Positions 14,086-27,200 of a stretch of DNA of 28,033 bases are shown here, piece by piece. The translations under genes and the position numbers were made by a program. The number at the start of each line of letters is the position of its first letter. Position 1 is the first letter of the stretch. The notes under the pieces were generated by a model. It ran no database searches, was not told where the DNA came from, and saw nothing but the letters and a program-made list of their open reading frames with translations. The stretch is from a virus. The DNA lies in IMG/VR virus record IMGVR_UViG_3300030107_004538, positions 1 to 28,033 of that record; one strand, given 5' to 3'.

Positions 14086-14832
14086 TTAAGGTGTATCTAT
14101 ACTATATATCGCTCCGTTTATTGTTCCTGTATGACCATTGCCTGAACTATCATGCGCTGAAGTACCAGTACCTTTTTCAAATCTCCAATGAGCTATCAAG
14201 TTACCAGCGGCTCTATAAGTAGCTAAATCTTTAACAGCTCCCCCGTTATATAAATCTGAAGCAGAAACAACTGTATTAAATATAGCTAGTTCATCTAGAT
14301 TACCTTTAAAAGGTGCTGCTGTTGACCCTGTATTTCTACCAATATCTGCATTATCTATATCATTATCATGAACTGTTATTGCGCTACTATTAGTATTTAT
14401 TAATGTCCCATCCATATAAATTTTTACTTCATTTGCTGTCGTGTCCCATGTCCCTACAATATGCTTCCAGCCTTGACCTTCTATTTCAGTATCACCATCC
14501 TCAATTTGAGCAGTTCTTGTGACAGACCCTTCACTAGACGTGCCTTTATATGAAATTCGCATTTGGTTATTAGATGCGTGGTATATCATTTGTATTATAT
14601 TGTCTGTGCTACCCGATGATCCTTCTTGTGCTCTAAAAATAAATCCTGTTGAGCTTACTGTTGGTATTTTTACCCAACATGCAATTGTACCTACTTCTTT
14701 GTTTATATTAGTCGTAACGCTATCTACTTCAACAAAATCATTTGTTCCATCAAACTCTAAAGAATAGTCATTAGAAAACATCTCAACTAAACTAGCAGAA
14801 TCCTTAACGGTTTCGTTTCCTAATCCTAACAT
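14086..14832 (-). CDS. LamG/concanavalin-A-like lectin domain protein, likely adhesin or tail fibre
   Basis: I start it at ATG 14832, two bases after the previous stop (248 residues). The core is a LamG-type jelly roll: YSLEFDGTNDFVEV, VGTIACWVKIP, GWKHIVGTWDTTANEVKIYM (the hallmark W..I..T.D......IY.DG), NADIGRNTG, and GNLDELAIFNTVVSASDL. A C-terminal LIAHWRFEKGTG, then SGNGHTGTINGAIYS, is the usual end of these repeats. Such domains bind glycans, and on phage particles they usually sit in tail fibres or decoration proteins. No trimerisation or chaperone domain is visible. Confidence in the fold is high, in the particle location moderate. Confidence 0.8.
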   Translation of the reverse strand: MLGLGNETVKDSASLVEMFSNDYSLEFDGTNDFVEVDSVTTNINKEVGTIACWVKIPTVSSTGFIFRAQEGSSGSTDNIIQMIYHASNNQMRISYKGTSSEGSVTRTAQIEDGDTEIEGQGWKHIVGTWDTTANEVKIYMDGTLINTNSSAITVHDNDIDNADIGRNTGSTAAPFKGNLDELAIFNTVVSASDLYNGGAVKDLATYRAAGNLIAHWRFEKGTGTSAHDSSGNGHTGTINGAIYSIDTP

Positions 14833-14833
14833 A

Positions 14834-15214
14834 TTAATATGCTCTAGGAGCAAAGTAACAAATACATTGACCGCTATGAAGCTCTACATAATCCCATCTT
14901 CCATAAATAGTAATACCTTTTGGAAATGTATGAGTTGTTGCTGCAGATCCTTTAATCACATCAATAGCATTAGCAGCTGCACCAAATCCTAAAGTAGGAT
15001 CATCATGGTTATTTTCAGCAGTAACAGTACTAATAGAACCAATTTCTCCGTCTATATTTTGCAATTCTTCAAAAACAGTATCTGTTAGACATGTAATAGC
15101 TATAACATATCTAGTTGCACTACCTCCATTTAAGTCTACTTTGTCACCATCACTATCAAGTAAAGATGATCCATATTGACCATGAGAAGCATTAAATAAA
15201 TCGTTTACATTCAT
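14834..15214 (-). CDS. Probable virion structural protein
   Basis: A 126-residue protein starting MNVNDLFNASHGQYGSSLLD, with mixed strands (TRYVIAITCLTDTVFEEL, THTFPKGITIYGRWDYVELH) and a terminal SGQCICYFAPRAY. The 'TFPKGITIYGRWDYVEL.SG..I.Y' ending is a pattern I associate with small head or decoration proteins of marine phages. It is the first gene after the giant and may be the first of a separate late transcript, since a promoter-like sequence lies directly upstream. Confidence 0.6.
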   Translation of the reverse strand: MNVNDLFNASHGQYGSSLLDSDGDKVDLNGGSATRYVIAITCLTDTVFEELQNIDGEIGSISTVTAENNHDDPTLGFGAAANAIDVIKGSAATTHTFPKGITIYGRWDYVELHSGQCICYFAPRAY

Positions 15215-15230
15215 AATTTTTATTTTTTTA

Positions 15231-15238
15231 CAAAGTTA
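15231..15238 (-). promoter_or_regulatory. Candidate Bacteroidota -7 promoter element (TAnnTTTG)
   Basis: On the leftward strand the 30-base gap between the giant gene and the next gene contains TAACTTTG, a full match to the Bacteroidota sigma -7 consensus TAnnTTTG, about 17 bases before the start codon at 15214. No convincing -33 TTTG is visible at the expected distance. Such an 8-mer is expected by chance about once per kilobase at this base composition, so the call is weak. Confidence 0.3.
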
Positions 15239-15244
15239 ATAATT

Positions 15245-18200
15245 TTATCTGTATCTTACAGACGATTCTTCATCTCTTTTTGTAAAAGGTCGTAAAGCAG
15301 GTAATGTTCTGTATAAATCAGATTTCCATTTCTTTTCACCTTTTTCTAGATATAAGCCTGATCTTTCAGCAGTTGCACCTGTTGCAAAATGCCTTGTTCC
15401 ATGATAAACATTCTTCATTGTCCAATAAGAAGCTGGAGTTAATGTCCATTTCATTCTATCAGGATCAGTAAATATAAATATATCATCTAATAGCTTATCT
15501 AACACTCCTTTATCTTTATCATCTCCACCTCCAACTGCAGCAGCCATTAAAGCTACAGCCATCGCTATCTTAACACCTCTTCCCCATTTTTTAATAGCAT
15601 CTTTTTTATGTTGTGGTAATTTTTTAAATTCCTTTAATGTCATTTTACCCATAATTAAATCTCTACCTACTTGAGCTGCAGCAGTATATGATCCTATTTC
15701 TGCTTCACCAAATCTATTAATTGTTTCTGGGCCAAACCTTTCATTTACTAATGTTGGAAACCATCTTGTAAATTGTAGCATAGCTCTTCCCCAAGAATAC
15801 ATTCCCATAAGTCTTTGGTCTACAGGCGAATAACCTCTACCTTGCTCTCTTTTAATTTTATCATATCTTTTAACTGTTTCTTGTGGACTAAGAGCACTAT
15901 TCTCCATACCTTCTTTAATAATTAATTCCCCATCTTCATTTACGTCATAAGCATTTAGTTCTTGTTCTGTCATAGTCCCTAAAAATGCAGCACCTTGAAT
16001 CCAAAACTCTGAAGCATTCATTGGCCAAAAAACTATTTCATCTATCTTATTTTTTTCTTTTACAGAATAAATATCATCAAATACATTATATTCATGACGC
16101 ATTATTTTATTTATTATAGCATGATTTCTTTTCCAGTTTTTATGATCCCAAAATCTTTTTTCACCTAAAGCAAATTCTTTTCCACCTTTAGATCTCATCT
16201 GATTATATTTCCCTATTAAAATATTTCCTATTGCTGGTATAATACCAAAACCTAATACACCATATAAAGTATATTTAATAAAAGCATCTATCATTGTATC
16301 ACCAACTTTTCCAAATTGTTCTTGTTTTCTATTTAAAAGGTATCCATCTTTCCATACTTCTTGAAAATATTTTGCCATTTTCATATTTCCACCTTGCTTA
16401 TACATTTTAATAAGACCATCAATTAATGGAGACACTCTTTCCATTCCTTCAAATCCTGTAGCTCCTTCAATATGAGAATCGCCTCTAGCAAATACAGAAG
16501 CTCTTGCAAATAGTCTACCTATATCACCAAGATTTTTTGTGCCTATATCAGCCATTTTTACTTGTTTAGAGCTAGCAAAATCCTTAAATAAGTTTGATCC
16601 TAACATAGCTCTTGCTTCTGCCTTAGACATCCCTATAGGCTTTCCATTTGCATCTTTTCCAGACTTAAGATATTTATATGCTTTAGTTCTTAATTTTTCT
16701 AACTCCATAACTTTTCTTCCACCTACTGTTTCAATAGCTCCATTCCTATACATTTCTCTCCACTCTTGAAATGGCATAATTACTTTCTTCCCAGACGGCC
16801 CAAGACCATCTACCATAATATGATTAATGTCTGCTGTAGATCCTAATTTAGAATTATATAAACCAAACAAACCTCTATTAGCAAAAGATTCAAATGAATT
16901 CATCATCATATGAGGAATGTACCCCTCTTGATTATATTCATATTTTCTCATTAGTTCAACAAATGATTCGTAAAATTCTATTTCTTCAGGAGATAATGCT
17001 TTTATTTCTTTTTCGCTTTTTAACCTAATATAATTATCAGGCATAATATCTATCATATTTCTATACTTATATTCACCCCATTTACCTGTGAGAAGCAATT
17101 GCATATATTTAGGCCAGCCAACTTCTTTTCTTAATTTTCTATTTATTGCTCTCTCCGCTTTTGATATTCTAGCAACTTGTGCTTTATATGCTTTAACATA
17201 TTTAGCGTGTTCAGTTTCTATTTTTTTAATAACAGCTTGTGCTGCTGGATGATCCCCAGGTATATTATTAGACATTAACCACATTTGTACCCAGCTAATA
17301 TCTTCTGTTCCTTCTTTTACACCTGTAACCTTTGTTTGTTGTTCTGAATATCGTATAGCAAGTTCAGTTCCTATAATACCATTTATTAATTCGCTTACCT
17401 CTTGCTCATACTGATTCAAGTTCCCATACTCTATAGACAAATTAATAAGCTCATCTATAGAATAATCTTTAATACCGTCATTTTCTAAAGCAATAAGAAA
17501 TGGAAGAACTTCATTTTCCATCTGTTCTACATAATTATTATATTCTACTATTATAAGCCTTTGTGCTTCTGAATCTAAATTAGAAAGGGTTATTCCTTTT
17601 TTTTTTAACCACTCTTCTCTGCTTAGAATATCTACAGTCCCATGATCTGGTATGTTAGATCTTTTTAATCTTGTAGAACCAGTTAATCCTTTAAATTTAC
17701 CTCCACGTCTTCTTGCTAATTTTTTAATTTTAGCTTGAGCCGCTTTCTTTTCAAACTCAGTTTTTTCTGCTCTTGTAATTTTTCTAGGAGTTCCTCCAAA
17801 CTCTGGCAATACACCATCAGCGTCAACTAATTTATATTTTCCATTTCTTCCTGTATATTCTAATACAATATATTTTCCTTGACCTTTGTCCCAGGACTTA
17901 ATATAATGAACTCTACCTGACTCTTGTAAATTTCTTACAGTAACACTGTCTGGTCTTATAGAATTCTCGTAAGGAAAATATTCATATCTATTTCCTTTTT
18001 TAATAACATCTTTTGTGTTTGCAACAGGAATAAGTCTATATTGCTCTAACAACAATTCTCTTGCAACCTTATCCATTTCTTGTGAACTTAAAGGATCAGT
18101 ATTCATTTTATTACGCATAGCTTCTAATTCTGGATTTAATCCTTGCCATACATTATCACTCCATAATACAGCTGTAGTAGCACCTATCCATCTATTATGA

Positions 18201-21200
18201 ATAAAGTCGAGCTGTATAATTGCTTTTTGTAATTCAGGAGATAATTTTGCAAACTCTGATTTATACAAATCAATTTCAGCTTCTGTTGTATATTCATTTA
18301 TAAACTGTTTATTTATTCTAAACTTTTTATTACGCTTTTCTTTAGTTACTCTATCGTATTGTCCAAGCATAGTAATGCTTTCAGTTAAAAATAAATTAGG
18401 ATCTTCTTTTAATGATTCTTGTAATATATTTTCTTCTATTTGTAATATTAAATCTTGTTCGTTTTGTAAATCTTTTAGAACACTTAATTCTTGTTGCATT
18501 CTAATAAGAGCATACTTACGAGAAACTCTTCCATGAGCAGCCATTGGATTTTGATGTGATGAAAAATCTTTTAATACATTATTCATCATCGTACCTTCAT
18601 TAGAATCTACTATATTAGATATTTCATAATTCTTAATAATATTATTTAAAGTAAATAGATTATTCTTAATCATTTTATCTTCTTTAAATTTATCAGCAGA
18701 TTCTTTTTTAATTCTAGATCTATATACTGGTTTACCTTCTTCTTCAACAACAGTTCCTAGTCTTTCAAATCTTTCTATTATTTGATGTCCTTGATGTGAG
18801 CTATTAGGCCATGTTTTATAAACATTTAATATACTTCCAAAATCATATACATCTCTACTTACTTCATCTAATGTAGATAATAATGTTAAAACTTCAAGAT
18901 CATTTATATTATTTGTATCTATTTTAATAGTTAATCCACTTTCAGTTTTAAGTTTCTTTTGAATACCTCTCATTGTAGCTACACGTTTCTTTTGGTTCAT
19001 GTTTTCAAGCTCAACATCTGCATTTACAGATTCTTTTCCTACCTTCATATCTAACTCTAATAAAGCTTTTTCAGCAGGGGTATAAGTTGTAAACGTTTCT
19101 TTGTGTGTAACTAATTTGTCGCCAGCATATTTATTATATAATTTAGCCGCATTACTATTCATTATAGTTGCAATTTGCTCAAATGAATATCCCATTCGTT
19201 TTAATATAATAAATTGATTAACTGTGTTTCTAGTTATACCTAATTTATTAGCAAATAAATGTGTTGGATTATCTAATATAATATTCATTATTTGGGCTAC
19301 TCCAAAATGATTATTAGGATTTTCATTATTTAATGAATTTGATACTTTACCATCTATATCTATTTCAAAATCAAACTCTGTATTATAAAATGATAAATAG
19401 TTTAAGTTTCTATTCATTACAGCAGCAATACCAATAAGATTTCTAGCTGGTACATTATCATTAAATATTTCCATATCACCAACAGGAGATAAGTTTTCAG
19501 CTTTTACAGCTACATCTTCTTTATTAAGCTTAATATTTGATCCGCTTATAGCTCCACGAACTTCGCTTTCAAATTCTATAGGTTTTAAAATATCATTTCT
19601 CATTTTTGGATGAGATAAATATTGTACCATTCCTCTAAATGCTTTATTATATGTTTGCTTCCATTTTTCTTGACCAGTTCTATATTCTGTACTTACAAAA
19701 ATTGCATCTCCATCTAAATCTGCCCCAATCTTATTTGTAAGTTCTGCTGGCATTGTAATTGCTGATCCTGATTCTGTAGAGTGAAAAGATTTAATTACCA
19801 ACACATTTGTGTCAGATAGTTTAGATGCTGGTATTCTTGTTCCTAAAACAACATCACCAACTTTATATCCTAACTTCTTTAGAGAAGCAGGAGCAATAAT
19901 TTCTGATCCAAATATAGCCCCCATATTAGTCTGTAAACTTTGATGTGCTTTTAATGCGTGTCCTGCATCTGATGTTTGATACCCTATAGTTCCAGCTCCT
20001 TTAAGCTTTCCTTGCCCATTTAATATTAATTTAGATCCTGTTTGAGCAATAACGCTAGCCCCTACTGAATTTTTAATAATATTTAATTTAGGAAATAAAG
20101 CAGAAGCTACATTAGTTAATTTATCTACAGGATTACCAACCCAATTACCTAATCTTTTTAATATAGATTTATCTGACTTATCTAACGCTTTATCATTATT
20201 TCTATACTTTTCTTTTATTAATATATCTCCTGTTTCTGTATTAGATTTTTGCTGCATTGCATTAGTAAGATTATTAATAACGCCTTCAGCTATAGATTGT
20301 GTTTCTATATCATTATTAGCGTTAATCATAATATTACCAAACATCTGTACAGGTAAAGGAGCTTCTGTTCTTTCTTTATCTAATATAAGTTGAACTCCGA
20401 AATTCTCTCCTGATAATACTTGAAATTCACCATCTTCATTTGTAAATAAATCTTTTTGTATAGAGTCTATATTATTATGATTTACAGTATCTTCTCCTAT
20501 AGTATGCATTGCTTTATCTGTATCAAATCCAATTTTAACAGCTGAACCTGCTACAGCAACAACAAAATTACCTTCTTGCCTTTTCTTTCTTTCTTCTAGA
20601 ACTTGTTTAATGTTTTGTAGATGTTTACTATCTCCAACAATAGAATCTGTTAATACAAATGTATTACCTTTAAGATACATAGCGTCTACATTAATAGATT
20701 GATCTTTAGGTAAGATATGATTTGGACTACTTCCATAATAAACAAATTTGAAAAAATTACCAAAGTCATTTAATAACCCATAACCAGCTTTAGCTTGTTG
20801 TGCATCTTCAGGAAGTATATACATAGCTCCATCTGTTGCGTTAGTTACAAATTCTGGATTAGGATTACCGTTTAATAAATATTCTTCTGGAAGTTCACTA
20901 AGAGGAATAAAGCTATTTGAACCATTAACTTTATATAAGTCTTCAAACATTACAGTTTCTATTTTTGCATCTCTATCAAAAGGTATGTGTCTAGCTATAG
21001 CTCCAGATGCACGTTTAGAATAATCAATAGCAGTTTTACTATTTTCATGCTTTCCAATCATAAGTCGCTGTGCTTGTATACGATTCATAGCATAGTTAAG
21101 AACATACATTCTTAATTCATTATCTGCATTTGATTTGAATTGACCATTATTTGTTAAAATAGAAGAATAATTCTTTTTGCCTTTATAAATATGTATGTTT

Positions 21201-24200
21201 TCTTGTATATGGTTTTTAATTTCATTTATCTTATCTCTAACCCATATATTATCAATAGAGCCATCTTTTTTTAATACAGGAAATACAGCGCTTCCATCTT
21301 TATATGTTTTGTCTGCTAAATATTTTAACTTATCTAATTCTGTTTTTATTTCTTTCATTGTCTGAAAGGCAGGAGAATTAACATAATATCTTCTAGTCTT
21401 TTCACCAAATACTCCAATAGCTTGTTTGTAGAAAGGAATGCCACTTTTAGTATCTTTTATTCCTTTAAAGAACGCTCCCATATCAGCAGCCATAAGCTCT
21501 GTTCCATTCATTCTTACATAATTACTACCACTATTATTAATAGATGAATGCAACCCTCCTAAATAAGACATTCTTAATCTCTGTCCTTCAGCAAGCATTT
21601 CTAAAAATACATTACCTTCATTTTCTGCTAATAACTTATCTACTCTATCGAAATAAGCATCTGTTGGATTACCGTTTTCATCTTTTTCATATTCTTGTAT
21701 TTCAAATACATCTTCTATATTACGCTTTCTATTATGTATATATGATTCTTTATTTACTAAATTTGTAGGATTACCTTCTACATTATTAACCATAGTAATA
21801 TAATTCTTCATTCTTGAGGATATGATTAATTGCTTAACCAATTTCCTTGTCATATTTTCGTTTAGGGTATTTGTTCTTACAAATCCTTTACTCAACAACT
21901 TAGGAACTACTTCAGATAAAGTATAATTAACTCCATTATAGTTTACACCTTTAGCTCTAATTCTAACCCAATCAATCTTATTTTCTGAATGAGGATTAAT
22001 AAATACATAATTTTTAAGAAGTTGTTCAGCTTGTTTGTCAGTTAGATTGTTTAAGTCTAGCTTCATTAATTCTCTGATATCTTCTATCCTATCATTTTTA
22101 ATTTGTCTTGGAGATTCTGGATTTACATAAAAATAATTAAACTGATCCATTATGTAATCTTCTAAATTCTTTTCTTCAAAAGCCATAGCTTCTTCAGTAA
22201 AAAACTCATGCATACCTTCATTATCTTCTTCTTGGTTATAACTAAATATATCTTCATGTACTCTACCAGAAAACTCTTTATGTAACATCATTAAGAAAGC
22301 ATCTGCTTTTGTCGGATCATTTTCTAATAAGTTTTCTAGCCATTGAACAAATCTAATAGTTTGCTCATCATTACTAGATCTGATTGTATCAATAAATGCA
22401 GAAGGATCATTTTTAGAATCAAAACCTGCCATCATTAAAGTTCCTTGCAAATGTTTACCACCTCTTTGACTTTTCTTAATTCCTGGCTTTTTAGTTTTTG
22501 TATCTATACCATATTCTTCATTTAAGAATACTCTAATTAATCTTTGAACTGTTGGGCTTACTACATCATCAATGCTTTTCTTTTTTTCGTAATTAAACTT
22601 ATCTTGATTACCATGCCCTTCTTCAAAAAAGAAATCAGGATCTGTTCCGAATTGTTTAGTAATCATTTCATCTATAGTTTCTACAGCTTTAGCAATCCAA
22701 TCTTCATCTGTTAAAAATTGTTCTGCTATTGCAGGATCTAAATCTGCTCTAGTAACGCCTTCTTCTGCAGGACTTCTTTTAATTAAATCTTCTCGTATAT
22801 CTTTAATAGTTATCTCATTCCAAAACTTTCTAAACTCAGGAGACTGTGGAATTAAATAAGTAGCTACCTTCTCTTCTGCAAATGAAATTATTTTTTCTGT
22901 ATTTAAAAACTTGCTATTTACTCCCCACCCTTTATTAATCTTTTTAATTGCAGAATCTATAATTAACGGAATATATCTCTCTCTATCTTTAATAAATTGC
23001 TCAGCTGTTAAATATTTAGTTTTTCCCGCTTCAGTTATTTTAATTTTTTTACCTTCAAATCCTTTAATATTTTTACCACCTTTATCTTTAAGACCAACTA
23101 ATCCTAATATATCTCTATTTAATTGGCTTAATATATCTCCCATTTGTTTTTGATACGCAGGATCAATTCCTTTTAAAACATCCTTAGCTAATCTTTTAGA
23201 TGATTGACTTGTAGAATATGTATTTAAAGTATGTCTTCTTTGTCTTTTATTAACAATAGTACGCATACTCTCCTGAAGAGTAGGAATATCATCTATATCT
23301 TTTAATTCTGGATTTTGCTGACGAAGTACTTGTTTAGATATTTCTTCTTTATTCCCAAACTGTCTTTTAATTCTGTTCCAAAATCTTTTAGCATATCCTT
23401 TATGTTCTTCTAATTTTTTAGGAAACGTAGCACCAAGCATTTGCTCTAATACTACCTGACTATTTTCTTCTGTAGAAAGAGCCCACATTTCTTCTTTAAG
23501 AGCTTCTTGTTTATTTTTGGAAACTTCTTTCAACCAACCATTAGCATCTAATAAAGATTTTAACCTATCATAATCAGTGTTTAATTCTGATCTAGAATAT
23601 TTTCCAGTATTAAGCTTTCTGTTCATATCTTCTATTAGCTCTCTTACTTGTCTATATTCAGCTTCTTCGCTTTTAGCCCATTTAGTTCTTTTATCTGAAA
23701 CCAATCTATCCATATGGTCAGCTAAATCTTCTATAGTAAGTGTATGTGATTCTCCTGTCCTAGGATCTGTATAAGTATACATCATTAAGTTAGGATAAGT
23801 TTTAACAGTTTCATCCCATAACGGAGTTTCCATTAAATTGTTTACACCTTTCTTAACTGGCTGTGTATGTTTATATGCTCTATAAAATATATGCCCACCA
23901 TATTCATGAGCTAATGTTTCTTGCCATTCTCTGTCTGCTTTAATAAATATTGCCCCAACAATAGCTTCTCCTAAAACATCAGAAGGAACAACTTTTGTTA
24001 ATCTATTCATAACTACTAAAGCTGTTTTATCTACTTGTGAATTTCTATACATTTTTAAAAGCCTTCTAAGCGTTGTTTCGTCTCTGAGAGCTTGTATTAC
24101 ACTTGTTCCAGGATCTTCGCTTACAGTTACTCTTTGACTATTATTCCCAAACCTTCCTTTCTTTTTTGGTTTCTTTTTCTTTTTAGTAACAGGTTCTGTG

Positions 24201-27200
24201 TCTTTATTGTTTTCTTTTATATTATCAAAAAATTTATCTATTTTTTCTGTTTCTTCTTTTCCTTCTCTCTTCAATTTATCATACTTAGCAAATAACGGAG
24301 CTGACTCTATCGCTTTTCTTTCTTCTTCTGTTAATTCTGTTTCAGGAAATAACTCTTCTATTGCAGATATAAGCTCTTCTGCAGATAATTTTTTTTCATA
24401 ATTTTTACCGAAAACCTCTTCAAGCTTTTTTTGTAATTCCAAATTTTCAGGAAATAACTGTTCTATTGCAGACATTTCCTCTTCTGTTAATTCTGTTTCA
24501 GGAAATAGTTTTCTCTCCTTAGCTTTTTGTTCTTTTAATTCTTGTTCTACTGCATCATACTCTTCTTGAGTATACACGTCACTTCCTTTTCTTCTTCGTA
24601 TTTCTTCTATAACCTCACTCGGTTTAATAATAATATTTCTAGGGTCAGTCATATCAATACCCTCATCTATTTTTTTATCAGCTTTTTCTTTCGTTTCTTC
24701 AGTAGCAAGTATATTATTTATATCTTGTTTAATAGTTTCAATATCTACCTCACCATTTTTTGTAGGAATTCCTTCAGGAAATAATGAATTAATATCTTCG
24801 TCTGTAAGCGTTTCGCCAGATACTTCTTTTATAGTTTCTCTGATTTGATCAACAGCTTCTTGGTTAGCAACAGAACCGTCTTCATTAAATATCTGCTCTT
24901 TCTTACCTTCTTTATTTACTTTGATTTTATTAAACCCTTCTTGAAATGATTTGGCAAGCTGACCAGTTGTATCTGCAATTTTAGAAGCAATATTTCTTGC
25001 TGCTTTTAATGCTTTAGACGAAAGGATTCCAGCAGCTATTGCTACATCACCTGTAGTTTTTACACCACCAACTACACCTTTAACAGCATCAACTCCTTTC
25101 TTAAGTAGGTCTTTACCTTTCTGAATTAAACCTTTACCTTTTTTTTTAGCTTTATCTTTAAAGAATGAAGTAACCCTTTGTTTAATAGATTTTCCTTCTG
25201 GAGAGTTTTTTAAACGATTCATCTCAGCTAATATATTTGATCTTGTTTCAGTTATATTATTAGCCTTAAGATTTTCTATAGCTTTTTCTCTATATTCATT
25301 ATTTAATGTTTCTTCTTGCCCTTGCATTGTCCATTTCTTTTCTAATTCAGGGCTTAATTGTGGAGCCTCTTTAGAAACAAACGTACCAGGTTTTACTTCT
25401 TTAGTAACTACTTTATCTTCCTCTGTAGTAACAGGCGCTTCTTTAACACCTTTTCTATATCTTCTTCTTCCTTGTGGAGCTGACTCTGTAATAACACTAT
25501 TTATAATAGCTGCTTTTAATACTTCTTTTTCATTTATTAAATTTTCTACCGCTTCTATTTCAGCCTGTTTTTTTAATTCTAGCTTTTGAATTGCTGCTTC
25601 CTTTTGCTCTTGATTCATTCCTTTTTGCTTCTTAACTGCATTAACGTTTTCTTCATAAGCCTCATTTATAGCTTCAATATCATAAGCTGCATCTAAAATT
25701 GCATGCTCTGCAAGGAAGTAAGCTTCTTTTTGGATATCAGTCATCTCTTCTGAGAATTCCATATTATTCCAAGCTTCAGTTGTTTTTATTAAATTCTCTT
25801 GATATATATCGTGTGATTGTTGATCTATTTTTTCTTCTTGTAACAGCTGTGTAAGATACTGACTCATCTCTTCAGTCCTTCCATTAACAGCAGCATCAGT
25901 TGTTACTAATCTAATAACTTCTTGCTTTTTTTGCATATCAGTCATATCAGAATTTATAATAGAGTTTAAAGCCTCTTCTCTTTCTTCTATTATACTTTGT
26001 CTTTCTGCCATTGTATTGATAAATGCTTTACCGCCAGGAACAATACCTGTAGCAAATGCAACACCTCTTACTTTCATTCCTTCAGGAGAAGTAAAGTAAT
26101 CCCAATATCCCATATAGTCTCTACCTTCTCTTTTTCTTATATTTTTTTCTACTATCCATTCTTGATATGTTTCTTGAAACTGCTCTTCCATACCTTCAGC
26201 ACCACCTACACCTGCAGCTATAGCAAAAGGTCTTAGCTTTTGAGCAAATGTTCTTTTAGCGCCTTGCATAGCAGCCTTTCCTAATGTTCTTGAAAGAACC
26301 ATTTGTCCAATTCCTGCATAAGCAAAGCCCCAAGATAGCATATCTATTGCCATATATAATGAATTTTCTGCCCATATATTTGCAGCTACTAGTCTTGAAG
26401 CACCATTACTTAAACCACGTTCTCTTGCCTCTCTATATCCTGCACCAGCAACCATAGCACCATCAACAACGTTCATAAATGAACCACCACCTAATCCCAA
26501 TCCTGCTAATTTTCCTGATCTTGTTAATACGTTACCAAGTAATGCAGCTTCACCAGTCTTTTCTACAGCAGCTAATCTTCCAAGTAATCCTGCACCTTGC
26601 TTTATCTGTACGCCTCCAGCAGTAACTCCTGGAACAACCTTGCCAGACTTAATCATTTTTTTCATAGATTTATTTAAAGCTGTTGTTGCAACCTTACCTA
26701 CTGCATAACCTCCTGTCATCATTGCAAGCAAATTAGGAAGGACTCTTGCAACTTCTTGTCCCCAAAAATCAGGATTTCCTAAATCTCCCCAATTAAATTC
26801 TTGTATTTCTTTAGGAGCATAATTTACAGCATAGTCTTGAAATGGTTTACCAAGAGCTCTAATTGAATCTCCAATAGGATCTGCATAATTTAATGTCCAT
26901 CCAGTAAGTGGATTAACAGCATTAGCAAATGTTAATACATCACCTACTTGCATTATTACATCACCAACACCAGCAACAAATTGTCTCCCTGTCCTTTGTT
27001 CAATAGGCATTAAAACATCACCTACATCTTCAGGTATTATTTGTCCAGGAGCAGGCCCTGCAGCCATCTGTGCAGCTAATGGACTTTCAGCAGCAGATAC
27101 TTGTTGAGCAGCTAAAGCATCTAACTGTGAATCTGTTGTTCCTGTTTCTTGTGCTTCTTGTTGTTGTAATAAGGCTTCTTCTTCTCCTAATTGATTAAAA

